DNA of 64,000 bases from Watersipora subatra. Taxonomy: Eukaryota > Bryozoa > Gymnolaemata > Cheilostomatida > Watersiporidae. This document shows, one piece after another, positions 38,201 to 48,522 of this stretch (positions are counted from its first letter, which is position 1; every line of letters starts with the position of its first letter). The position numbers were made by a program, and so were the translations under genes. The notes beneath the pieces are model-generated. The model was not told the DNA's origin, ran no database searches, and saw nothing but the letters and a program-made list of their open reading frames with translations. Location of the stretch: NCBI RefSeq assembly GCF_963576615.1, contig NC_088708.1, positions 25,489,191-25,553,190 on the forward strand, given 5' to 3'.

Positions 38201-41200
38201 ATTCTTACTCCTGTTCATAATATATACCCACAGTTCCTTGAGTGGTATCTCCTACATCAGTTGCTCCAAGATGAGTGTTAAGGCTGGATGTTATTAACTG
38301 TAAAACACGGTGTAGTCATTTTATCACTACTACTGTGCTTTCCCATTTCCTGCTAGTAGGGGTATGCTTATCAAGTACAGGAAATGAGTTTGGATTCTAA
38401 TCACTGACCTCTTCAGAATTATAGATTTGTCGTCTTGCAGTGTGTGGAGTGCACGATGATACGCAGATAACTTAACCGTGTAGGCCTGGTTGGCAGTGCG
38501 TAGGTGTACACCTCTTAAGGCATTACAAACCGCTACACGATATCTTCATAAATAATTAATGCTTATAGGCTACAATAATTGGCTGCTGGCTAAATAGTTA
38601 AGTTTTTGATGAATACAAAAAGTGATTCTAGTGAATTTGTACGTCATCTTCTAATCTATAGAGTAATTACTGGGTACATTACATATTATTTAAGGATGTG
38701 TGTAGGCCTGAACGATTGTTCATTATGTACTTCCCTCAACTATAAGTATTTTTCACGTGTACCCCAGAGAAGTACGTTAAAGAATCTGAGGGCACCATGA
38801 AGGTAAATAAGCTGTTTTTATATAGCCAGGGTAGCAGGCTGCTCAGGTCTCATTCTCCTGTAATATTGGTCTTCATCTATGCTCCATACCTGTAGAGAGT
38901 GTCATTTATCTATGCTCCATACCTGTAGAGAGTGTCATTCATCTATGCTCCATACCTGTAGAGAGTGTCATTCATCTATGCTCCATACCTGTAGAGAGTG
39001 TCATTCACCTATGCTCCATACCTGTAGAGAATGTCAGAAGATGGTAGAGTGTAGGAATAAGAGCAATCTGATTGGCTATGAGCATTTTGTCAGTGGAGTC
39101 AGAATGGGAATCGGCACTTTCAATCTCGTAAGTTGAATGCATTATAGAGAATTGATGTCTACAGGTGGGCAACCTGTGTGCATACCTCTGAACAATCACT
39201 TTGGAGATTTAGAACCAGTATTTTGAAGTGTTTATGATATTCAGTTTGAGTCATGTTTTGTAGATGATTTCACAATTGCCTAATAGAGTCCTGAAGCTCT
39301 TGGAATTTGTTGGCTTTTCTGGTAACCGGGTGAGTTTATAAGCTGACAATAAGATTGAATCAGCTGGCAGCAGGTGTGAGTTTTTGAGCTCATAGCTGGT
39401 GTGAGTTTGTGTGCTCGTAGTGGGTGTGAGTTTGTGGGCTTGTAGCTGGTGTGAGTTTGTGTGCTTGTAGCAGGTGTGAGGTTGTGTGCTCATAGCAGGT
39501 GTGAGGTTGTGTGCTCGTAGCCGGTGTGAGGTTGTGTGCTCGTAGTAGGTGTGAGTTTGTGGGCTTGTAGCTGGTGTGAGTTTGTGTGCTTGTAGCAGGT
39601 GTGAGGTTGTGTGCTCATAGCAGGTGTGAGGTTGTGTGCTCGTAGCCGGTGTGAGGTTGTGTTCTCGAAGCAGGTGTGAGGTTGTGTGCTTGTAGCAGGT
39701 GTGAGGTTGCATGCTCGTAGCAAGTGTGAGGTTGTGTGCTCGTAGCAAGTGTGAGGTTGTGCGCTCGTAGCAGGTGTGAGGTTGTGTGCTCTGTTACTTA
39801 CGATGCAGTCTTATAACCGGAAAAGAGGGCGAGAGCTCTGTATGGAGTGATTTTTGTACACCTATATGACAGTCTTTAAGCATGATAACTAGCCTTTACA
39901 TGTGATAACCATTAGTTATGACTAGGGCAATAGTGCAGCTCTGCACTACAATATTTCAGTCATGTTTATCCAGAATATGATAATAAGAGATGTTAATAAT
40001 ATTGTATGCGTTTATCCGTAATGCGCAAACACTATTAGTCAACATGCGCGAATAGTACATTTACAAGGAAATGGAATTCATAGTAAAAAGTTTTCTACTT
40101 GTTCATAGAATTTTACTCGCAACATAACCCTTTGTAACTAATTCATACATTACGTCATGCATAATGTATAATTCTAGTTTGTCCAAAATAGGTATTTAGC
40201 ACAGCTATATGTTATGGTCTGAGACTCTTAGACTTTCCCCCCTACCACCGTAACATCCTGGCTATCATAAATCATTGTATGAGAGTCATCTCCTCATGAA
40301 CTCAATTGTATTCTATTCTTTTTGTAATAGCTGCTTTGCTGAATATTCATTGCGAATTTTATATTTCTGACTATTAATATGCATTGCGACTAAATTATCA
40401 TTAACTGCCATCGGGTGGGTGAAACATGCAATAAGTTTGTGTTCCAACTCTGATGCTTCATTATTCTCCAGAATAGTTAGCTTAATTCAATGCCGAAAGC
40501 AAGCTGTTGCTAACCACAGTAAACCAAATACAAGAACAAAAATTATTTTTATTGCTTTATATTTAGTTTAATGCAAGCAGATATTGCATTGTTTTAGTAT
40601 TATCTTAATACCTGTCATTTAAGGAAGTTCAAGTAAAATATTTTTTGTAGGGAGTAGGGCTAAGGGAACTCAGACTTGGATCGGACAATCTGAAGTCACT
40701 ACGAGGGCCCCTCTGCTCTCTAATACTCCTCACTTATAACACACTCATCACCTATATACTTGGTTAGTTTTGTGGATTGTTTAAAATGCACAGAACATTA
40801 AAAAAAGGCAACTGGAAAAACATAGAATCACGTCTAAGTATCGAGGTCTGGTTATAGCATATAGTGTTTGCTATCCTACATGGCCAGATGTAGCTCAGGG
40901 TCACCTCAACCATGTGCATAAATCATTGTCAGTTCCATGAGAAAACAACTGCGACATTTACACTGAAGAAGTTGTCCAGTGCATCCTAAGCACAAGCTGG
41001 TACAGTGTGCTGACAAGGACATGTGGCCAAAGGGAGGGGATAATTAGCCTCAAGTGTAGCAACACAACCTCCTGGACTGCTACTACTATAAATGCACCAG
41101 GTTGAAATGTTGTATTACAAGATATCTGTTTCTTTCCTCAGGGACAGGAGAGGGAGACATAGACGCTTGCAGTGTGATAATTAAACCCTGCATAGAGGCC

Positions 41201-44200
41201 TATCCAGAGGTTAGTTTCTAACAATAATATATTTTTATTTGTTTAAAATTGGTACCCAATATTGAGGAAGCAGCTGTAGCTTATGGTACTTAGAGAGAGA
41301 GAGAGACCCGATATTGCCATGTCAATTACTTATCACTGTTGGCCGTGTCTGACATCATCAGGTTAAGAAGCCAGGCTATAAGTATCCTCCTTGTTTCACC
41401 CCTTTGACTCCATTCTTGACATGTTGAACATGGAGTATACGAGTAAGACTTCACTTATTACAACTCATCGTCTCAATCTTGTATTGTTGTGGCTGATTAT
41501 TTCATTGTAGAACTGGAAAAGTAATCAATATGTTGAGAAGTGTGTACACTGCCAATAATCATCTGATATTAGATATTAGCTAAATTCTGTGTCAACCGCT
41601 TAAAAATATCCAAGAACAGTTTGTCCGTTGCTGCCAAATGTGTGTTATTTTTTCGTTCATTTTTGTCAGCTTAAAGCGATCATCTCTGCTCAATTCGGAG
41701 TTCAGAGATGTAGAGCTATATTTGAATGTTTTCTGATAACACTATGTTGTTGCAATTGAGTGATCAATCTCTTTTATAATAGTAATTAATGCAACCAATT
41801 TATCAAATTTTTAACTTTCTAGTATTCGTTAAATTTTAAAGCTTAGCTGGTTATATGTTTCATGAATATTAGAAGTTGTCCCTATTACATTTTAGAAAAA
41901 ATGGCATATCTGTATGACAGACATTTACCATAAGCGTAGCTTAAAAATGAAAAAAACTAATTTATATTTGATTTTTTTTACATTTGTTGTACACAACACA
42001 TGAGTGTGTTGTGTACAACAAATGTACACTCATGTGTACATTTGTTGTACACTCATTAGATGTCGCTCATTGGATGTTGTACACTCAGATGTTGCCATTG
42101 TCACCATCTGGCAATGGTGACTTTCAGTCACATTGCCCATTCACTCAGTCGACTGCAAATTTGGAGCAACTTCCTGTAGCGTTAAACGTATTGTCATGAC
42201 TCTACTTCGGGTTGAATTTGGGTGTTAGCATCTTTTGATTGGTTGTAACAAAATATTTGTCTAAAAATTGATCACAAGCAATTTATATTTTAATCAATTG
42301 TTTGGCAAGTTTCTTATCAGCTAGTAATTAAGATTTGTTTTAAATGATCGGTGGCTTCATTTTTTTCAAAATTTGTCCTAAGTATTGGTAAGTTTACCTG
42401 CAAGTATATATAAAATACATAAGCCAGTAGGAAAACGTTATGGTTAATACAGGGTGAGGATCTGGTTGGGATCATCTCTCTACATGACTTATAAATCAGT
42501 ATTTATTTATTTTGGTAATTCCATCTAGTTGCTTTGCAGAGTGCGCTGTTTCTATTCTTCAATGGGAGAATAGAGCAGATCAAGGGGAACATAGACGTGG
42601 GAATCAGCCGCTTTCTTGACTCGGTCGACAGTCAGGCGGAGTGGAAACAATTCCATCATATATGTTACTGGGAGCTCATGTGGTGCTACGCCTATCAGTG
42701 TGACTGGCTTCTGGCTATGAAGTACGCCGAGAGGCTGGCCGAGGAGAACAAATGGAGCAAGGCAACCTACACTTACTTGAAGGCATCTTTTCTTGCTCTG
42801 TGTGACGGCGAAGAAAGCACAAGAAAGACTGTAGATGATTTGTACAGGTATGAGAAATCTGCCTCAGAGTGATCAGGATCTTCGGTGTTGTTTATTATTG
42901 TGCAGTGTGTGATAGTCGACATCTACTCATTTGCCTAAAATGCTTCCGAGTTTTCACACGTTTTCACAGTTTGACACTAGAAACCTTATTGTAAAATCAC
43001 GCACAATTGTTTTTGCATTATTTTCGGTTTCATTTACCAATTTTTCTTAGTTTTCTGCAGTTGACAGCATAGTAATTTTGATAATAATAATGATAATTTT
43101 TAATTATAGCAAGTTAATAAGATTTGATTAAAATTTAAAAAATAGAAATATGAAGATAAAGAATGAATAGTAGTTACCAGACAAGGTCATACCTAGGTGT
43201 TGGCCTTTGTGAGTATGTGTGTTGCAGTATACCAAGAGGAAGCTGTTGGTTTTAATGGGTATGTGCTAGTCCATGGCTTTCTTAAATGTACAAATAAGCC
43301 AAACTATTACACTGGAATAGACATTCTTATAAATTATTAAGGCATTATTCTTATAAATACAAGCTGACAAGATGAATGTTTGGACTTTGACCGTTGCTAA
43401 ATGTTGTTGACAGTTTAGCGCATGGTGGAATTCTGGGTATTATGAACAGCTTTGCACACAGTTCAAGCAGACTAGGTACTAGGATGAGTATTCTTTGCCA
43501 CAAAAGAAAGCTTGTCTTTTATGAACTCGAATGTTCAGTAGGGAGTTGTCTCTCCTACTCAACGTGTTAATTATCGGGTCGTGAGAACATGCTGCGCACT
43601 CAGTGTGATTTACATACAAAGGTTGGCATCTCTCCAGTCTCAAGATTTGATATCAATGTTATGGCATATTCCTTATTTATATTCTATTTTGTATTTTTTT
43701 CTTTTAGTTTTTCTTGCTAGCGTTTACTTTGCAGATATATTTAGTTAGCACTGCTGTAATTTTATAACAGCAATTTCAAAGCATTCCTACACCAGCACTA
43801 GCTCATTTATATAATTGACCCGGTGTTTTGCCTGATGAGCTAAAGGATTTAGCATTTCGATAATTCTTCAAGTTAATTGCTATCAGCAAGTAACTTTAAG
43901 CATTTGCTATTGGCAAATTAAATGCTATCATTAACATTGATTATGCGACAGTAATTACCATTAAGCTAACTCTTGGTTTCTAAATAACGAATTTGATCTT
44001 AATAAATTAACAAAGAGACTCGCCACTATTAGAGCTGTGTATTGATTGGCTTTCACAAAGGATCCTGTTATCCTGATTGGTCGTTACAATGTTCTGGCTG
44101 ATTCTTAGTGATGTTCTGTAGTATTTATGTTAAACTAGCAGTAAGCCCGGCAATGCCCTGGATTTCCTTCATGCCCGATCAGATAACTCGTAGGTGGGTG

Positions 44201-47200
44201 TGTAAGAGGCTGATTCTTAGGAACCGGATGAAGTTTTGAAATTAAATATTTTAGCAACCTGGCAGAAGGCGCAGAAGATATGCGTATGACGTTTGGGTGA
44301 AACCGGGCAAAAGTATAAAAATGAATAGCGTTTACACAAACTAGCAGACACAATGACAAAGTGGCATTTAATATACACGTAGATGGTATAATATACACGT
44401 AGATGGTTTAATATACATGTAGATGGTATAATATACATGTAGATGGTTTAATATACACGTAGATGGTTTTTATAACATTTTGAAATGCTTTCTCAAAGGA
44501 ATGCTCAGAACTGCTATAGTGTAAACGTATGCACTCAAAAATCAAAATATACCGCATTTATCGTTTAGCTTTTTATATACTAATATCTGCCATAACTAGA
44601 AGTTAATTCACACTTAGAAGCTAACTAAATGTGTGCTATAATAGTCTTGTTGCGATTTGCAGTCAGGTGCCAAATCTCATACAGCGGTTCGCTGGCAAAT
44701 CTCTACCGATAGAAAAGTTTGCCTTGAAGAAGGTCAAGCTATACAAGGCTCAAAACAATCAGCTCAATCTGGCAGCTCTGGTAGGAAGTTGTTTTACCTT
44801 AGCAACTTGTACAAGCATTTTGATTGGAGATTTGATCTAGAAATACTTGTATTGTCTCCTTTATAAATCGCTGTAGTATGTATGTTGTCTTGGCCATTAT
44901 GGTACAAGTATGTGGTTATAATTTATAGAAGTATGTGTATTTGGGTGAAAGTAAAAGTACTCAATGAATAAGCATGTTGCTCATGGTTTTCATGGAAATA
45001 CCTAATTACATGTTTCCAGCCTTGGCTTTCAAATTTCTTAGCACAGTACAGTGGCAGCCATATTTATATATAGCACACCTTGGTGAGTGTTAGTTACAAA
45101 TGAAAGAGTGAATGACTGATTACAGAAAGTGTAATATTCACTAACTTCGAGCGTTGACAATGTTACAAACCACTTGCTAATAGTGGTCAACTGCTGGCTA
45201 ATAGCTGGTACTGACTCCCCTCTAGAACATTGATATTAATATGTATAATTATTGTAATGGTCTCCTATGGGATGTATATACCTCCTTATTTTAAAATATT
45301 CATCTAGTATATTTATTCTACACGCCCATTTTTCACAACTACTCACTGATTGCCGTGAAGACTGAATGGTTTCATATTTTTTGATTTATTTGCTAGTCAT
45401 AAATGAAACCCAATCACAAGCAACATAACTCAAGGTTCTCGCACAATCAGTGTTCATGATTTCATTGAACTCATCTCTAAAAATAAGTAAATTGTCATCT
45501 TAACTCTTTTAGTTAAACACTGATTGTTTTTATTTTCACATGTTGTTGTACTGATTTTCAGGAGATGATATATGTTTGGAATGGATTCGCAATCATTGGC
45601 AGAGATACAAAGCTACTCGACCCTATCAGTCAGCTAATAGAAAACACGATAAACGAACTTCTTCAACGTAAAGGTATGTTTGTCTGGATGTGTTGATGGA
45701 GTTGTTTTCTATTTTTAGTAAGAGTTGCCCATCAACAGCTGTTTGTTACAAACAGTGAGTCAATGTGCATGACATTGCGTTCTCAGCAGAACACATTTGC
45801 AAGGATATCACGGTTTGCAGAAAGTCTACAAAACGTAATCTCAGTATTTTAATCACAGAAATGCGTAGACAACTCCAAACAATATTAGCTGACCGTAAGA
45901 GGGAAGCAAACTTGCTTTAAAATTGTTTTATTGCATTTTGATATATGATATAAAGCAAGCCAATTTGCTTCTTCGTTATCACATACAGTTGACCCTAAAC
46001 TTATCACCTAAACATGTTTGAAGAAATACAATTCTTGGAATTTCTAAAAGTATTACAGCTTTGCAGTTCAAGGTTAAGGGGCTGGTGGAAATTAAAAGTA
46101 AAACAAAAACTTGCGAAAAATATGGAAGGTAAGTTCGTTAAAACTGGTCTAAGTTGGATTAAGTTACACTGTGCATTTCTATAGCTACATTCACATATAA
46201 TGCTTCCCCGAGACTACAGGTCCGTTCATGTGTATAAAGTAACAACACAAATCACCTTTGGTAATTGTTTTAATTTCCTTGCTACTTTCTGATTTAGCTT
46301 TTTATTTAGTGTTTTACATAGTCACGTTTAATTGCTTGAAGTATTCATCATTCTTGTAGGTTTTTGAGCTGTGGAACGTATTAAATGAAATGTAGTGTAT
46401 CTTATAGGAAATTTTGGTCTCACGTATGATTTTAGCATGCGAAGTAATTCTTGGAATAAATTAATTCTGCGTGTTTAAGTTTGACTGTAAAAGATTAAAA
46501 TTGGGTATTGGCTACATTTCACCAGATTTACTTTCTATCTGTGTAAAACGATTTTTGTCTAATTTAGTAAAAAAAATTCCTATTGTCAAACATTAACGCT
46601 AGTGCAAGAGTTGTTGTAGGTCCACGGTTTTGACGCCTATTCAAAGGTTCTCATGCAAGCTAGCTAAGAAATGACACTGATAAATAAGCTTTTTGTATAC
46701 GCTAGATAGAATATCTTCATTTGTAAATGCTTGTTTTCATGTATGTAATGATACCTAGCTGTCCCCAACCTTACCGACCAGGTCTATAGCTAACAAGGCT
46801 ATGGAGATTACAGTCTCTTCTAAACCGTCGTCTATCTTGTGGAACGAAATATTAAACAGGGAATTGTCTTCTTTTTCACCTTGTAAAAGCCTGACCAAAA
46901 ACTGTCAATAACTCTCGGGATTGTTCAACTATATTTAACAATGCTTGTCCAAACTGCCTGTCCAAACTAAAATTGTAAAGATTGTTTAGGCGACAAGTTT
47001 CCCTAGTATTTCAGTCTGAGTCTGAACAGTCACTCTTTGGTGATCAACACTTATCATTCGGAAGCAATACTCACTAACAATTCTGTAACAGTAATGGCTG
47101 TGAAAGACACTTTACTTATAATATTCACCAGCTGAATATTTTATTGCAATATTGATGATTCTGTCTTTGTAGACAAACTGCAATACTATTATGACAATTA

Positions 47201-47861
47201 CTCACTAGCATTGCTTCTCAAGGGCGTATGTTTAGGGATACGAGGTCAGCGCTTTCAAGCAGACATGTGCTTTCAAGAGATCATTGCTCAGTAAGTATTG
47301 TATGTCATTGTTGGTCATCTACCAGTAAAGGTAATAATAGCAATGATGTGTTGATAGCCAAATTATTAGTTTTTCGATTGATTGTGAAAAAATTTGTTTT
47401 AGTTTGAGCTACGAAATGAAGATCACTGCTTTGTTTCATCTCCTTTTGCAGCCAAAAAGAACTGAAGTTTGACACTTATCTTGTGCCCTGGGCTGTGGTA
47501 GAACGAGCTCTATTGCATATTGACATGAATGAGCTGAAGGATGCAGAGAACCTGCTCGAGTCTGCCAAGTAGGTATTTCCTACAGCCTCCTAGCAGGGCT
47601 ACGGTTGTTAGTACATATTCCATAACTCAGGGCTACTATTATAACCAGGGTTAAATATTTACTACTCTACTAACATGTTTTTAGCCCTACCATTTTTAAG
47701 TAATACACGACTATATCCGTTACAGGAACAATTTCAAAGGATATGCTTTGGAATCACGGCTACATTTTAAGATACACGCTGCCGACAAGCAGATTCAAGC
47801 AAAGAAAGCGAAGTTAGCTGGTGCAAAAGCTGAAGGTGGATGTAATGGTGGGTCTGCTTAG
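29212..47861 (+). CDS. TTC39: TTC39/Iml2-family tetratricopeptide protein (16 exons, complete)
   Basis: Coding exons: 29212-29268, 29510-29538, 34244-34348, 34549-34624, 35865-35997, 37330-37462, 39028-39127, 39264-39329, 40651-40762, 41142-41209, 42540-42847, 44663-44780, 45562-45673, 47173-47290, 47452-47568, 47726-47861. They join in phase to 595 residues, within the size range of vertebrate TTC39A/B/C. Family landmarks, in order: ALNLFLNNKFEEAI, SFVQDENLMSFIKGALKI, GTFNLMISQLPNRVLKLL with EFVGFSGNR, AEWKQFHHICYWELMW, KWSKATYTYLKA, RFAGKSLPIEKFAL, EMIYVWNGF, and YLVPWAVVERALLH. The last half is alpha-helical TPR sequence with no signal peptide or membrane segment. The N-terminus is short and acidic. 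TAG codons lie in frame just before the ATG. The molecular role of this family is poorly defined; vertebrate TTC39B is linked to lipid metabolism. The A/B/C subtype cannot be assigned. Exons 7 and 8 are flanked by unusual arrays. Confidence 0.94.
29775..29983. repeat. 58-bp tandem repeat in TTC39 intron 2
   Basis: Four copies (the first partial) with a period of 58 bp, anchored on CTACTGACAGTGTTATACAG at 29787, 29845, 29903 and 29961. Confidence 0.93.
30640..30870. mobile_element. Probable transposable-element remnant
   Basis: ACCGTAAAACCTCTAGTTGA, followed by alternating phrases on CAAATAGAGG and AACTTTGGGAAGA, has the look of a dispersed non-coding element. I cannot identify its ends or class. 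A 99-codon minus-strand frame (30415-30714) overlaps it and is not supported as a gene. Confidence 0.3.
31915..31985 (+). mobile_element. tRNA-like SINE remnant
   Basis: GGCTTGGCTTAGTGGTTAGG resembles the 5' end and A box of a tRNA. About 35 bp later, AGGTTTTAATTG resembles a decayed B box. The cloverleaf is not intact, so this is a SINE head or tRNA relic inside TTC39 intron 2. Confidence 0.4.
32990..33215. repeat. 38-bp tandem repeat in TTC39 intron 2
   Basis: Six copies with a 38-bp period, around AGAGACTAGTACTCCATAGT and AAGTCAGTGCTGTACTTG. Confidence 0.93.
34681..34894. mobile_element. Shorter relative of the 11181-12080 MITE
   Basis: GACTTGCAACAAACTTCACA, TTCACCATGTCTTACTCTG and CTCCGCCATCACGAAAAC follow the same order as the left arm of the longer copy. 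The right end AAGTAAACCTT is the inverted terminus. Most of the interior and right arm is missing, so this is a deletion derivative. It sits in TTC39 intron 4. Confidence 0.8.
35690..35775. repeat. 11-bp tandem repeat in TTC39 intron 4
   Basis: Repeats of GTGTTGTATAC, about six good copies, ending 90 bp before exon 5. Confidence 0.85.
36148..36856. mobile_element. Mariner/Tc1-type MITE (about 709 bp)
   Basis: The left end is CAGTCATACTTCGACATAT and the reversed right end CAGTCATACCTCGACATAT, flanked on both sides by TA (36146-36147 and 36857-36858). This fits the TA target of the mariner superfamily. No transposase frame. It lies in TTC39 intron 5. Confidence 0.85.
37520..37985. repeat. 26-bp minisatellite in TTC39 intron 6
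   Basis: About 16 degenerate copies of a 26-bp unit, CATTACTTGTGTATATTACT then CATAGG. It starts roughly 60 bp after the exon 6 donor but shows no clear copy of the donor. Confidence 0.92.
38876..39040. repeat. 33-bp minisatellite made of the TTC39 exon 7 splice acceptor
   Basis: Five units with a strict 33-bp period (GCTCCAT at 38881, 38914, 38947, 38980 and 39013). Each unit contains CCATACCTGTAG|AGAGTGTCA, the acceptor plus the first exonic bases. The last unit is the real junction at 39027/39028 and continues into exon 7. The unit is 11 codons and the array is open in the exon 7 frame (SMLHTCRECHS repeated), so any upstream acceptor would add multiples of 11 residues without a frameshift. 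Confidence 0.95.
39372..39797. repeat. 25-bp minisatellite beside the TTC39 exon 8 donor
   Basis: About 17 copies of a 25-bp unit, GTGTGAGTTTGTGTGCTCGT then AGCAG. It starts about 43 bp inside intron 8. The first unit (GTGTGAGTTTTTGAGCTCA) resembles the true donor context GGGTGAGTTTATAAGCTGA. Every unit keeps a GTGAG or GTGTGAG donor-like core next to TAGCAG. Confidence 0.93.
41980..42025. repeat. Perfect 21-bp-arm palindrome in TTC39 intron 10
   Basis: ACATTTGTTGTACACAACAC(A) and its exact reverse complement are separated only by TGAG. A third partial arm (TGTACATTTGTTGTACACTC) follows at about 42036-42056, so alternative foldbacks are possible. Confidence 0.95.
44365..44470. repeat. 20-bp tandem repeat in TTC39 intron 11
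   Basis: Five copies of a 20-bp unit (AATATACACGTAGATGGTAT and variants). Confidence 0.9.
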
Positions 47862-48112
47862 ACACATCTGTTGCCCCAGCCTTGACATCGGAACAATGTA
47901 TGAGTTTGCCTGAAGACGAGTAGAGGTGATCGCAATCGCCTAGGAAACAATACTTGATTAGGTTATGGGATTCTCTTTGATATCATGTATGCGTGATGCA
48001 GTAGCTCAGAATAGCTAGTTTAGCACGAAGTCCTATAATCCTATTAAAATGCTATAAACCTAAAGTTCTTTCCACAAAAATGTGATGACCTACAAAAAGA
48101 AAAGCAAGTCTC

Positions 48113-48118
48113 AATAAA
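48113..48118 (+). terminator. Likely TTC39 poly(A) signal
   Basis: AATAAA about 250 bp past the TTC39 stop codon, the first canonical hexamer downstream and ahead of the convergent DDX56 end. Confidence 0.55.
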
Positions 48119-48460
48119 ACCTTAATTGCACTGGCCAAGAGGTATAAGTGCGATAGCTGCAAGCTCACACCTGCTTGCTATGCTCTGCATGCAAGCATTT
48201 TGCTCACTTTGCTAGTGCAATGATTATAAGTAGGAAGGTATTCTAGGAAAACTTTTTATTAGGCTGTTATGATTTTGCTCATACTGATACAGAGCGAAGT
48301 GCGTGGCAGACATAAGCGATGCATTTTTATGTCAATCCATGTAATCACTGTTGTTTTTGCTCATTGTCACTTTCTAATTTTATCGTAGAATTTATATTTT
48401 TATCACCATGCAAAAGTGAATTGCAAGAGCTATATTTTTAACGCATCATAGAGATGTGTA

Positions 48461-48466
48461 TTTATT
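48461..48466 (-). terminator. Likely DDX56 poly(A) signal
   Basis: AATAAA on the minus strand, about 57 bp past the DDX56 stop codon. With the TTC39 signal at 48113-48118 it leaves roughly 300 bp between the converging transcript ends. Confidence 0.6.
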
Positions 48467-48522
48467 GTGACATTTGTTATCATTATGACAATACATAAAA
48501 AATTTATATGCAAAAGTAAAGA

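Noticed and set aside
39251..39748. 165-codon minus-strand frame of HNLTPATS repeats
   Set aside because: It is antisense to TTC39 and comes from the 25-bp array; three units give a 25-residue period.
44130..44340. Possible retroelement fragment (CTAGCAGTAAGCCCGGCAAT)
   Set aside because: It has the look of a dispersed repeat, but I could not find ends, a coding domain or a second copy in the window.
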